A DNA stretch of 64,000 nucleotides from [Ruminococcus] torques ATCC 27756. GTDB lineage: Bacteria; Bacillota; Clostridia; Lachnospirales; Lachnospiraceae. The stretch covers positions 1 through 64,000 of the forward strand of contig NZ_DS264376.1 of assembly GCF_000153925.1 (NCBI RefSeq). The letters are read 5' to 3'. The position numbers and the translations under genes are program-made. Shown here piece after piece: positions 16,907 to 26,177 of this stretch. How positions within the stretch are numbered: the first letter of the stretch is position 1; each line of letters begins with the position of its first letter. The notes under the pieces are model-generated. The model did not search any database. It was not told the origin of the DNA and saw nothing but the letters and a program-made list of their open reading frames with translations.

Positions 16907-18034
16907 ATGAAAGTGCTTTTGACAGCGACTGTGCAAAGTCACATTTGTCAATTTCATAAACCACTTGTTGAAGTATTACATAAACATGGGTGTGAAGTCC
17001 ATGTAGCTGCAAGAGATAATTTGGCAGAAAAAAATGGATTAAAACTTGATTTTGTTGAGAAAGTTTATGATATACCATTTGCCCGTTCGCCTAAAAGTAA
17101 AGATAATATACAGGCTTATAAGGAATTAAAACATATTATTAATAATGAAAACTATGATGTGATTCATTGTAATACTCCAATGGGAGGAATTGTTACTAGA
17201 TTGGCTGCAAAGCAGGTCAGAAAGCAAGGCACTAAAGTTTATTATACAGCACATGGATTTCATTTTTATAAAGGTGCGCCGAAAAAGAACTGGATTGTGT
17301 TTTATCCCATTGAAAAATACTTTTCAAGAATGACAGATAAGCTGATTACCATTACGAAGGAGGATTACCACCTAGCAAGCCAAAAGTTTCATTGTAAAGT
17401 GGAGCGGATTCATGGCGTAGGCGTGGATGAAAACCGATATCATTCCGTACTTCAAGAAGAACAAATGGAAATCAGAAAACAGTTTGGCTTTACTGATGGA
17501 CAAAAGATTATTTTATGTGTAGGGGAACTGCTTCCAAACAAAAATCAGCAAATGATTATTCACGCTATGCAGAAAATTGTAAAAAAATATCCGGATGCAC
17601 AACTGCTTCTTGCGGGAAATGGATCAGAAAAAGAAAATCTTGAAAATTTGATAAAATCTTTGAGATTGACTGAAAATATAAAAATGCTGGGATATGTTAC
17701 GAATCTTCAGGAATATCAGAAGATTGCTGATGTGTCAGTTTCTTGCAGTAAAAGAGAAGGACTTCCGCTGAATATTGTAGAAGCTATGTTATCAGGAACT
17801 CCGGTTGTGGCTTCTGTAAATAGAGGACATAGAGAATTGATACAAAATGGGAAGAATGGATTTCTTATAGATGTAAATGATTGTGAAAGGATGGCTGATA
17901 AGGTTTTACAGATATTGACCGATACGCAGTTGTATGGAGAAATTCAAAAAAATGCTAATGTATACGCACAGGCATATACATTTAGAAATGTAAAAAGAGA
18001 ACTTTCGAAAGTGTATGGTTTTAAAGATGAATGA
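16907..18034 (+). CDS. GT4-family glycosyltransferase
   Basis: This cytoplasmic retaining glycosyltransferase of GT-B fold extends the lipid-linked repeat unit. The N-terminal domain begins MKVLLTATVQSHI and contains YTAHGFHFY. The C-terminal donor domain has ILCVGELLPNKNQ, GNGSEKENL and the EX7E motif within KREGLPLNIVEAM. The length is 375 aa. A patch around 17.3-17.6 kb has visibly higher GC than the rest of the gene, consistent with mosaic origin by recombination. GGGGGAAAGAG precedes the ATG. Confidence 0.88.
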   Translation: MKVLLTATVQSHICQFHKPLVEVLHKHGCEVHVAARDNLAEKNGLKLDFVEKVYDIPFARSPKSKDNIQAYKELKHIINNENYDVIHCNTPMGGIVTRLAAKQVRKQGTKVYYTAHGFHFYKGAPKKNWIVFYPIEKYFSRMTDKLITITKEDYHLASQKFHCKVERIHGVGVDENRYHSVLQEEQMEIRKQFGFTDGQKIILCVGELLPNKNQQMIIHAMQKIVKKYPDAQLLLAGNGSEKENLENLIKSLRLTENIKMLGYVTNLQEYQKIADVSVSCSKREGLPLNIVEAMLSGTPVVASVNRGHRELIQNGKNGFLIDVNDCERMADKVLQILTDTQLYGEIQKNANVYAQAYTFRNVKRELSKVYGFKDE

Positions 18035-18833
18035 AAAAATAAGTGTGATTATGGGGATTTATAATTGTGCAGAAACATTAGAAGAAGCACTTGATTGTAT
18101 TGTAAAACAAACATATACAAATTGGGAAGTAATTATGTGCGATGATTGTTCTACAGATCATACGGTTAAAATTGCAGAAAAGTATGTTATAGAATATCCG
18201 AATCAATTTGTGTTATTAAAAAATGATGAAAATAAAGGATTGAATTATACGCTTAATAAATGCTTAAAATCTGCAGATGGTGATTATATAGCTCGTATGG
18301 ATGGCGATGATTTGTGTGCAGAAGATCGATTTGAAAAAGAGGTAGAAGCATTGAGAAAGAACCCTAAAATTGCCATTGTTAGTACAGATATGTCTTTTTT
18401 TGATGAGAATGGTGTGTGGGGGAAAACATATACAGAATTGTATCCGACAAAAGAAAGCTTTTTGAAAGGGACTCCCTTTTGTCATGCGGCATGTATGGTA
18501 AGGAAAGAGGCATATGAAAAAGTAAAAGGATACAGTATAAGTGATAGATTATTAAGGGTAGAAGATTATCATTTATGGATTAAAATGTATGCAAAGGGGT
18601 TCAAAGGGATGAATCTTCAAGAATCGTTGTATTCTATGAGAGATGATCGAAATGCACAAGGACGGAGAAAATTCAAATATCGGATTAATGAGGCTTATGT
18701 AAAAGGATATGCAATTAAAGAGTTGAATTTGAAAAAAAACAACTATTTAACATGTTTGATTCCAATATTGAAAGGAATGGTTCCTTCGTTTATTTATCGT
18801 ATTATGCATAGAAAAAGCTTGAAAAGTAGTTAA
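18027..18833 (+). CDS. GT2-family glycosyltransferase
   Basis: This is an inverting GT-A fold transferase with ISVIMGIYNCAETLEEAL at the start, VIMCDDCSTDHT, and the metal-binding MDGDD motif. It is 268 aa from ATG 18027; an ATG at 18015 would add four residues. It overlaps the preceding GT4 gene by 8 nt. Acceptor and donor are not predictable from sequence. Confidence 0.87.
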   Translation: MNEKISVIMGIYNCAETLEEALDCIVKQTYTNWEVIMCDDCSTDHTVKIAEKYVIEYPNQFVLLKNDENKGLNYTLNKCLKSADGDYIARMDGDDLCAEDRFEKEVEALRKNPKIAIVSTDMSFFDENGVWGKTYTELYPTKESFLKGTPFCHAACMVRKEAYEKVKGYSISDRLLRVEDYHLWIKMYAKGFKGMNLQESLYSMRDDRNAQGRRKFKYRINEAYVKGYAIKELNLKKNNYLTCLIPILKGMVPSFIYRIMHRKSLKSS

Positions 18834-18877
18834 ATATCAGAGTTTTATATAGATTAATTGGAAAGGAATACTTAATT

Positions 18878-19993
18878 ATGCCGATTTATTGGTCAATGAT
18901 GATAGTGTCTGGAGTTATAGGACTTTTATGCTATGGGATGCCATCAAAAAAAGTAATAGTAGAAGGGCAAGAGACAACTCGAGTTAGAATAGGATTTGTG
19001 GTAGTATTCGTTGCATATATTGTTTTTTTTATCGGCTTTAGAGATCGAGTATTAGACACCGGAACATATATAAACAGCTTTAAGAGTATGCCAACTGATT
19101 TTACGGAACTTTTTATATATTTAGAAGCTATAGACAATGGAAAAGTATTTTATTTTTTGTCGGCGGTATTCAAAATGTTTATTTCTGATAACTATTATGC
19201 ATGGCTGTTTTTCTTAGCTCTAGTTAGTTGCGGATGTTTGTTTAGGACATTATATAAGTATTCTGTTGATTTCCCGCTAACGGCATATTTGTTCATAGCA
19301 AATGCCACGTTTACATGGCTGCTGAATGGAACAAGGCAATTTTTAGTTGTGTGCGTGTTATTTGGTTTTGCAGATTGGATTATTGAAGGGAAGAAGATTC
19401 GTTATATATTACTTACATTAGTGCTATCTACAATTCATAGTTCAGCAATATTTATGGTAGTTATAGTCCTTTTTATTTCCGTCAACGATATTTTTACCAA
19501 GAAAATGCTTTTTTTTGTGGCAGTGACAGTAATTGGTACTTATTATTCGGATCAGGTTTTTGATTTTTTAAGTGAATCTTCAGAATCCCTGAATTATGCA
19601 GATACAATGGGCGTTGATGGTGGGGCAAGTATTTTACACTTAATTATAGCGAGTGTTCCTATTGTTATTGTTTTATTAAATTATAGGAATGTAAAGCGAA
19701 TAGCTCCTCAATCTATTAAGTTAGCAATTAATATGAATTTGGTAGGAATTTGCTTTTATTTTGCAGCAACATTTACGAATGGTGTATTAGTTGGGCGTAT
19801 GCCGATTTATTTTACAGTATATGGATTATATTTATTACCTTGGGTGATAAGAAACTGTTTTACTAAAAGATCGAGAAAAGTGGTATGGGTTTTGTGCGCA
19901 ATAAGCTATTTTATTTGTTTTTATTATCAGATGTGTATTGCTTGGGATGGATTGATGTATGTTAGTAAGTTTTTGAAGTTGGAATTTTTATAA
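18878..19993 (+). CDS. EpsG-type polysaccharide polymerase (Wzy-like)
   Basis: This integral membrane protein of 371 aa has about ten hydrophobic helices. Features of the EpsG family are the short GFRDRVLDTGTYINSF loop, TWLLNGTRQFLVVCVLFGFADWII, and STIHSSAIFMV with its His-Ser pair. It would polymerise flipped repeat units outside the membrane. It is the only Wzy-like gene in the locus. Two T8 runs occur in the gene, which is ordinary for such AT-rich DNA. Confidence 0.82.
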   Translation: MPIYWSMMIVSGVIGLLCYGMPSKKVIVEGQETTRVRIGFVVVFVAYIVFFIGFRDRVLDTGTYINSFKSMPTDFTELFIYLEAIDNGKVFYFLSAVFKMFISDNYYAWLFFLALVSCGCLFRTLYKYSVDFPLTAYLFIANATFTWLLNGTRQFLVVCVLFGFADWIIEGKKIRYILLTLVLSTIHSSAIFMVVIVLFISVNDIFTKKMLFFVAVTVIGTYYSDQVFDFLSESSESLNYADTMGVDGGASILHLIIASVPIVIVLLNYRNVKRIAPQSIKLAINMNLVGICFYFAATFTNGVLVGRMPIYFTVYGLYLLPWVIRNCFTKRSRKVVWVLCAISYFICFYYQMCIAWDGLMYVSKFLKLEFL

Positions 19994-20032
19994 GATGGTG
20001 ACGGAAAGCAGACTGATAGTGAGGAAAATGTA

Positions 20033-22003
20033 ATGGATATAAGTAAAGAATATGAGATATATTTCTTTGATTTTTTTGGAACGATTATGCACAGAAAATG
20101 TTCTGGAGATGACATAAAGAAAATATGGAGTAATCAACTTGCACTTTTGTGTAAATGTAAGTTGAGTTCAAGAATTTGGTATGAGTTGAGAATATCGGCG
20201 GAGAAATATGTATGTAGAAAGGAAAATCATTATGAGTTTACATATAAAGAACTAATTAAAGAAATTTACAATCGAGTAAGTGGGATAGCTGAAGGTTATG
20301 CAGATATATTAGATTTTGAACAATTTTATATGTTGTGTTTAAAAATAGAATTAGATGTAGAAACAAATATGCAGGAAAAAAATGAAGAAGTAATATCTCA
20401 AATAAAGCAATTAAAAGGTTGTGGAAAGAAAGTCTGCATCCTTTCTGATTTTTATTTGGATTCTCAATGTATAAGTCGATTTTTAGAAAAAAAGGGAGAA
20501 AATCATTTGGTTGACAATATTTTTGTGTCTTGCGAATTTTTGAAAAATAAGGCAGATGGCTCTTTATACAAAGAAATATTGACATTACTTAATTGTTCGT
20601 CCAAAGACTGTTGTATGATCGGCGATAATTATCGTTCTGATTTTATAAATGCAAAAAGTAATGGAATTTCAGCGGTGAGAGTTCGAGATAATAAGAAGTT
20701 TAACAGAGATATAAACTGTAAAAAAGTATTAACGCAACTTATGAATACAGAACATAAGAATGGAATAAGTTACGCAAATTATAGTTTTATGCTTTTTAAA
20801 TTTATAAGTGCGTTATATAACAAATTGTTGTTACATTCTGATAGAAAAGTGTTTTTTTTGGCAAGGGAAGGTGAATTATTAAAACAACTCTTTGATAGAT
20901 ATTGTGAGTATATGCAAGTGCAGTTTGGATCTCCATGTATTAAAAGTGAGTATTTGTATGTTTCGAGGCAGGCTACATATCCAGCATCATTAAAATGCCT
21001 TGAAGAAGAACAGTTTGAAACATTATTTAAAGAATATTCAACATTAAGCATTGAGTCATTTTTGACCAATATAGGGATTGAGGAAAGAGATAAGAAAAAA
21101 ATAGAAATAGAATTTATAGAAGAGTACTCTGAAATAATTGATAATTTTGGGTCATCTGATCTCTTTGAAAGATTGAAAAAAAGTGTTGTATTTGTTGAAA
21201 TTTATAAAAAAACAATTTCAAAGAAGAATGAATTGTTAAGGCAGTATTTAAAACAAAAGGGTTTTTTTGATGCAGCGTCAGTTGCTATTGTAGATGTTGG
21301 ATGGAAGGGGTCTATACAAGATAATATTGCACGGTGTGTGGGAGGAGAAGTTGAAATACGAGGTTATTATTGTGGATTGAATAACAAAGCAAGAATCTCA
21401 AAGGGTAATCAAAAAGAGGGGTTAATATTTTCAGAATATCCGTATAAAACGAAAAATTTTGCAGTATGGAGCTATGATTCAAATTTTATGGAAAGATTAT
21501 TGACTGCATCACATGCATCTACTAAAGGATATGAGAAGAGTGGAGAAATAATAAAACCTGTTTTTAATGAGTTTGGAAGTGAGGAAAATAATTATACAAT
21601 AATAAAACCGATACAAAAAAAGCTTATTAAACAATTTGAAGAATATGTGAGTGAAGCTTATTATCTTCCAGTATTATCAGATGAACTAGAAGATCTCTTA
21701 GTACAGCTACATATAAAATGTTGTTGCCATATATATAAAAGTAATTTAGTATTGCAGCAAACACTTCTTCAAGGGCAAATGGAAAATTTTGGATATCAAG
21801 TTAGAAGTGGAGAAAGATTAAAAGAAGCATTTTCTATAAGAAATGCGTTTAAGAAAATTGTATGTAATCGTAAATTATTAAAAAACATACCTCTAATAGT
21901 TCGCTTCATGAATAGTAGAAGATTATATTTTATTAGTTTATGTTTTATGAAAATAGAAGAAAAAAGGCTGAGAAGGGAATATATAAGATGCAGGAATATT
22001 TGA
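20033..22003 (+). CDS. HAD-superfamily protein of polysaccharide loci (COG5610-like)
   Basis: Residues 1 to about 230 form a HAD domain with motif I FFDFFGTI (nucleophile Asp, second Asp replaced by Phe as usual in this group), motif II in CILSDFYLD, and motif IV MIGDNYRSD. The remaining 420 residues match the long C-terminal part of COG5610 proteins (FFLAREGELL, YLYVSRQATYP, AIVDVGWKGSIQ), whose role is unknown. Total length is 656 aa. Genes of this type are common in surface-polysaccharide clusters and may act on sugar phosphates. It overlaps the next gene by 16 nt. Confidence 0.72.
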   Translation: MDISKEYEIYFFDFFGTIMHRKCSGDDIKKIWSNQLALLCKCKLSSRIWYELRISAEKYVCRKENHYEFTYKELIKEIYNRVSGIAEGYADILDFEQFYMLCLKIELDVETNMQEKNEEVISQIKQLKGCGKKVCILSDFYLDSQCISRFLEKKGENHLVDNIFVSCEFLKNKADGSLYKEILTLLNCSSKDCCMIGDNYRSDFINAKSNGISAVRVRDNKKFNRDINCKKVLTQLMNTEHKNGISYANYSFMLFKFISALYNKLLLHSDRKVFFLAREGELLKQLFDRYCEYMQVQFGSPCIKSEYLYVSRQATYPASLKCLEEEQFETLFKEYSTLSIESFLTNIGIEERDKKKIEIEFIEEYSEIIDNFGSSDLFERLKKSVVFVEIYKKTISKKNELLRQYLKQKGFFDAASVAIVDVGWKGSIQDNIARCVGGEVEIRGYYCGLNNKARISKGNQKEGLIFSEYPYKTKNFAVWSYDSNFMERLLTASHASTKGYEKSGEIIKPVFNEFGSEENNYTIIKPIQKKLIKQFEEYVSEAYYLPVLSDELEDLLVQLHIKCCCHIYKSNLVLQQTLLQGQMENFGYQVRSGERLKEAFSIRNAFKKIVCNRKLLKNIPLIVRFMNSRRLYFISLCFMKIEEKRLRREYIRCRNI

Positions 22004-22947
22004 TTTCCATTATTGTACCATTTTATAATCCAGGGGGCAATTTTAGGAGATGCCTTGATTCACTGATTCATCAGACCTATGGTAATTTGGAAATTATTTT
22101 AATTGATGACGGGTCTACAGATGGAAGTTATGAAATAGCAAAAGAATATGCTCAAATAGATAAACGTGTTGTTTTAGAAAAACAGAAAAATAGTGGGGTG
22201 TCTCACGCACGAAATAGAGGGATTCAAATAGCACATGGAGATTATTTCAGTTTTATTGACAGCGATGATTATTTAGATTTAGATACTTATGAATATCTAT
22301 TAGGGATATTGAATGAAAAAAAAGTGGATGTAGTTAATTATGAACATTATATTACTTATCCTACACATGAAGTAGAGCATAAATTATTGGACAGTGATTA
22401 TGGATGGAGAGATAAAAAAGGAGCACAATATCAGCTCCTCTATAATGTACAGTTTGCGTGTAATAAGTTATTTCCCCAAAAAATAATTCAAGGTTTGACT
22501 TTTGATGAGTCAATTCTTAGAGGAGAAGATACTCTTTTTGCAAAAATGGCGTTAGACAGAGCGGAATCTTTTTGGTTTGACAAACGACCACTATATCATT
22601 ATGTACAGTCAGAAGAAAGCGCGGTTCGTGGTAAATTTAGAAAGTCCCAATTAACAATTATGCGATTATATGATGTCTGTATTCCTTTTTACAAAGAAAA
22701 ATATCCAGAGTTATTAAATGGATTTTTTTCTTATATGGCAGGGCAGTTAATCAGTATTTTTTATGATATGTGGTCTGATGAAACTGATTTTAAAGATGAG
22801 CAATCGGAATTAGTTAAAGTATATGAGAAGTATTATAAAGAGGCGATTAAATGTAAAGAAGTCTCGAAAAAGCAGAAATTAAAGTATCGAATATTTCACT
22901 GGTCTCCGATGATTTTTTGTAGAATTCATAAGATTTTATGGAAATAA
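21988..22947 (+). CDS. GT2-family glycosyltransferase
   Basis: This is a GT-A transferase of 319 aa with ISIIVPFYNPGGNFRRCLDSL, ILIDDGSTDGSY, the nucleotide-sugar/metal motif FIDSDDYLD, and an acceptor-side GEDTLF segment. The start at 21988 is set by AGAAGGGA 9 nt upstream; the frame extends further up inside the previous gene but without a ribosome site. Specificity is unknown. Confidence 0.88.
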   Translation: MQEYLISIIVPFYNPGGNFRRCLDSLIHQTYGNLEIILIDDGSTDGSYEIAKEYAQIDKRVVLEKQKNSGVSHARNRGIQIAHGDYFSFIDSDDYLDLDTYEYLLGILNEKKVDVVNYEHYITYPTHEVEHKLLDSDYGWRDKKGAQYQLLYNVQFACNKLFPQKIIQGLTFDESILRGEDTLFAKMALDRAESFWFDKRPLYHYVQSEESAVRGKFRKSQLTIMRLYDVCIPFYKEKYPELLNGFFSYMAGQLISIFYDMWSDETDFKDEQSELVKVYEKYYKEAIKCKEVSKKQKLKYRIFHWSPMIFCRIHKILWK

Positions 22948-22959
22948 GGGATCGCTTTG

Positions 22960-25371
22960 ATGAGGAGGATAAATGGAAAATATATGAAGGTAGGAATAGT
23001 AACAATCAATGGAAATGAGAATTATGGAAATGTATTACAGAATTATGCGGTGCAAGAGGTGTTAAAAGAGGTTGGTGCGGAAGCTGAAACAATTTTAAAT
23101 CGAACTCAATACGGACATTGTACCGATAGTGGGGAAAAAATAAACAAATTAACACCTTCATATATTAAGAAATATGTGACGAGCCAGTTAAATTATAAAT
23201 ATAATATCAAAAACTCAAATCAAGGATTACTGAAAGCAGTGCGATTTTATAGGGCACATAAAGATGAAATAGAAAAGGTAAAAGAAAAAAGAAGAGAAAA
23301 ATTTATAGCTTTTAAAGATGAATATATAGTACATGCAGAAGAAGTACTTGATATTAATAAAAAATGGACATCTCAACAAGTTGATAAATATTCTTATTTT
23401 GTAAGTGGAAGTGATCAAGTATGGAATCCAATATATCCTAGTACTTCATCAATTAATTTCTTACAATTTGCGCCAAAAGAAAAAAGGATTACCATTTCGC
23501 CAAGTTTTGGAATTAACAAAATTCCAAAAGAATTGCAGGATGATTATGGAAAGTGGATAGCAAGTATTCCATATCTTTCTGTAAGAGAAGAACAAGGTGC
23601 AAAAATAATTAAAGAATTAAGTGGTAAGAGAGCAAAAGTTTTGTGTGATCCGACTATGGCTGTTCCGCAAAATAAGTGGATTGAAATAGAAAAAAAACCA
23701 GAATTTCTAAAAAATTTTAATTATATTTTGACTTATTTTTTGGGCGATAAAAATAAAGAATATGAGTTGTTTATTAATAAAATCGCAAAAGAGGAACAGT
23801 TAGAGATTATTAATTTATTTGATATAGCAGATATTCGGGCATATGCAACTTCTCCTCAAGAGTTTCTTTATTTAATTCATCATGCAAAACTTGTATGCAC
23901 AGATTCTTTTCATGGAGCAGTCTTTTCGATTATGATGAATACAAGCTTTATTACGTTTGCTAGAAATGAAATGGGAGATTCAATGGAATCAAGAATGCAA
24001 ACGTTACTGTCAACGTTTGGATTAGAAAATAGAGATTATAGAAAAGTTAACAGCGAGGATGTTTTTAAAGTTGATTTTACACATATTTCCCATATTTTAC
24101 AAGTTCGTCGAGAAGAGATGCTCTCTTTTTTAAGGGAGGCTATGAATAAAAAAGTGCAAAAAGAGAGTTCTGCGAATGATGTGGAAATAGAACAGCTTAT
24201 TTATGATAGTAAAGATAAATGCTGCGGCTGTAGTGCTTGTGCAATGGCCTGTCCGAAGCAATGTATTACAATGGTTGCAGATAAAGAAGGATTTTTATAT
24301 CCTCAAATAGATCAAGAATTATGCATTCATTGCAATAAATGTCAGCAGGTTTGTCCTGTTAGAAAAGAAGAAAATAATGTAAATGATAATGTATCTTGTT
24401 ATGCAGCGTATTCGCTGGAAGAAGATATAAGAAAGAAAAGTTCTTCAGGAGGAGTGTTTAGTGAGTTAGCACAAGAAGTGATATCAACAGGTGGGGTTGT
24501 GTATGGCGCTGGATTTTCAGAAGAGTTTAAAGTAGAACATAAAAGTGCGTGTTCTGAAAAACAATTAGAAAATTTGCGCGGATCTAAGTATGTACAAAGT
24601 GAAATGGGTTCTACATATAGAGAAATAAAAGAAAAACTGAATCAAGGAATCTTTGTATATTTTTCAGGAACTCCATGTCAAGTAAAGGGTCTTCATACAT
24701 ATTTGAATAAAGAATATGATAATTTGATCACACAAGATATTATTTGCCATGGTGTGCCATCTCCATTGGTATGGGAAAAATATATAGATAAATATTCTGA
24801 ATTGCAGGAAGTTAAATTTAGAGATAAAAGGTTTGGATGGCATTATTTTTCTATGTATATCAAATCAAAGAAAGGCACATATAGAAAAAGATTAGATGAA
24901 GATTTTTATGAGAGACTTTTTTTAGATAATACAACTCTTCGACCAATTTGTTATGATTGTCCAGTAAAACGCAGCGGTAGCGGGGCAGATATTACATTGG
25001 CTGATTGTTGGGGATCTGATAAACTTTGTAAAGAAATACAGGATACGGATAGAGGGTTATCATTAGTTCTTATACATACAAAGCAAGGCAAGTACTTATG
25101 GAAAAAATTGATAGAAAATCAATGTATAAGAACAGAAAGACTTGCAGCAGAAAAAGCATTGAGTAGTCAGAGCGCACTGATAGAGTCTGCACCTTGCAAT
25201 CCTAGGAGGAAAGTATTTTTTGAAAGCTTACAGAAAAGTGGATTTGCAAAGTTAGAAAAATCATGGTATGGGGATTCTGTGATACGCAGGATCAAACGTA
25301 AAGAAATTTATTACAAAACGAAATTACTTTTCATGATAAAAGTAAAGGATAAAATGGGAAAGAATAAGTAA
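22960..25371 (+). CDS. Polysaccharide pyruvyltransferase fused to ferredoxin/FrhB-like domain
   Basis: Residues about 9-390 match the polysaccharide pyruvyltransferase family (MKVGIVTINGNENYGNVLQNYAVQ, YFVSGSDQVWNP, VCTDSFHGAVFSIM), which adds pyruvate ketals to sugars. From about residue 420 come two 4Fe-4S clusters (CCGCSACAMACP and CIHCNKCQQVCPV), then an FrhB-type flavin/F420-reductase-like domain (SSSGGVFSELA, FSGTPCQVKGL, ITLADCWG). The FrhB-like half suggests a redox step on a sugar or cofactor. The two activities are often adjacent genes; here they form one 803 aa chain. The start is uncertain: ATG 22960 with AAGGG upstream, or ATG 22984 where homologues usually begin. Confidence 0.85.
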   Translation: MRRINGKYMKVGIVTINGNENYGNVLQNYAVQEVLKEVGAEAETILNRTQYGHCTDSGEKINKLTPSYIKKYVTSQLNYKYNIKNSNQGLLKAVRFYRAHKDEIEKVKEKRREKFIAFKDEYIVHAEEVLDINKKWTSQQVDKYSYFVSGSDQVWNPIYPSTSSINFLQFAPKEKRITISPSFGINKIPKELQDDYGKWIASIPYLSVREEQGAKIIKELSGKRAKVLCDPTMAVPQNKWIEIEKKPEFLKNFNYILTYFLGDKNKEYELFINKIAKEEQLEIINLFDIADIRAYATSPQEFLYLIHHAKLVCTDSFHGAVFSIMMNTSFITFARNEMGDSMESRMQTLLSTFGLENRDYRKVNSEDVFKVDFTHISHILQVRREEMLSFLREAMNKKVQKESSANDVEIEQLIYDSKDKCCGCSACAMACPKQCITMVADKEGFLYPQIDQELCIHCNKCQQVCPVRKEENNVNDNVSCYAAYSLEEDIRKKSSSGGVFSELAQEVISTGGVVYGAGFSEEFKVEHKSACSEKQLENLRGSKYVQSEMGSTYREIKEKLNQGIFVYFSGTPCQVKGLHTYLNKEYDNLITQDIICHGVPSPLVWEKYIDKYSELQEVKFRDKRFGWHYFSMYIKSKKGTYRKRLDEDFYERLFLDNTTLRPICYDCPVKRSGSGADITLADCWGSDKLCKEIQDTDRGLSLVLIHTKQGKYLWKKLIENQCIRTERLAAEKALSSQSALIESAPCNPRRKVFFESLQKSGFAKLEKSWYGDSVIRRIKRKEIYYKTKLLFMIKVKDKMGKNK

Positions 25372-25416
25372 TTTAAATAAGTTATTTGTATTTAATGTCA
25401 TAATAGACTAGAATAA

Positions 25417-26098
25417 ATTAATGAGTTGATTTCTTGCTTTTCGGAGAAGGTTGATTTTATTGTAAAAAGTCAAAAAATATTTCTGGATTTTTTTATTCAA
25501 AATGATGCTGAGTATATACCGTGTAACAAATTAGAAAAAGAAACGCATAGTTGGATTTTTTTGGGGGGGGGGACAGGTATTCAGTATATAATCCTCAGTG
25601 AATGATAAAAAAATTGCGAATGTAAGCTTTCATATTGTGGGTGTAGCATTCCAAGAGTTTGTGATGAAAACGAGTGTTTTTAAAAGAAAAAATATTCAGT
25701 AAAAGATTCTTATGGAGGTTTCTCATGACTTTCTTTGACTGGAAAGTATCTATTTAGTAATAATGTTTTTAGAGGAATGAACACAACGATATTAAAAGAG
25801 GTTTCAATAAGGGGATAATATTATTGGAGCATGTTCATTGGTAAATAGAGATAATTTCATCAAATTGTGTAGCAGAGAGCAGCCAAACAAAATCTATTAT
25901 GTTTATAGATGAATATTATAATAAGCGGAAAGATCGAGAACTTGAAGCGGTTGTTTTGCTTGCCAAAGTGTACTATGTTAAGTACAGGAAAAATCAGGAA
26001 TCGAGAGTTTTTATGAACAATTCTTATTATTTGCAAAACATGAGAAAAGTGAATTAGATAAGTATGGATTTAATTATAGTTTATACATTATACATTAA
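25417..26098 (+). pseudogene. Decayed region with core-2/I-branching-transferase-like remnant and an unassigned C-terminal remnant
   Basis: About 800 bp between two intact genes has no full-length frame. A stretch from 25417 reads without a start codon through VDFIVKSQKIFLDFF and AEYI, resembling the DxPIKSxxEIxxFF segment of core-2/I-branching (PF02485) glycosyltransferases. It then enters a G10 run and stops soon after. Near the 3' end (about 25990-26098) another frame reads ESFYEQFLLFAKHEKSELDK and ends at a TAA, probably the true C-terminus of a lost gene. The intervening DNA has several stops in every frame. At least one gene has been lost by deletion and frameshifts; the family assignment is tentative. 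Confidence 0.5.
25563..25572 (+). repeat. G10 homopolymer in the decayed gene
   Basis: Ten G residues directly after seven T. The run lies at the end of the branching-transferase-like remnant. No tract length restores a long frame, because stops follow within about 15 codons in each phase, so it is probably the relic of a former contingency tract. Confidence 0.7.
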
Positions 26099-26177
26099 GG
26101 ATTCAGAAAGAAATTTTTATAGTAGAATAAAGAGGCGTAAAAATAGATCGATATAACAAAAGAAAGGGAACATTAAG

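Noticed and set aside
22973..22987. Four-codon leader peptide (MENI) coupled to the pyruvyltransferase ATG 22984
   Set aside because: It fits the GAGGAGG spacing and overlaps the ATG, but one tiny frame is easily accidental; it is only a reason to leave the start undecided.
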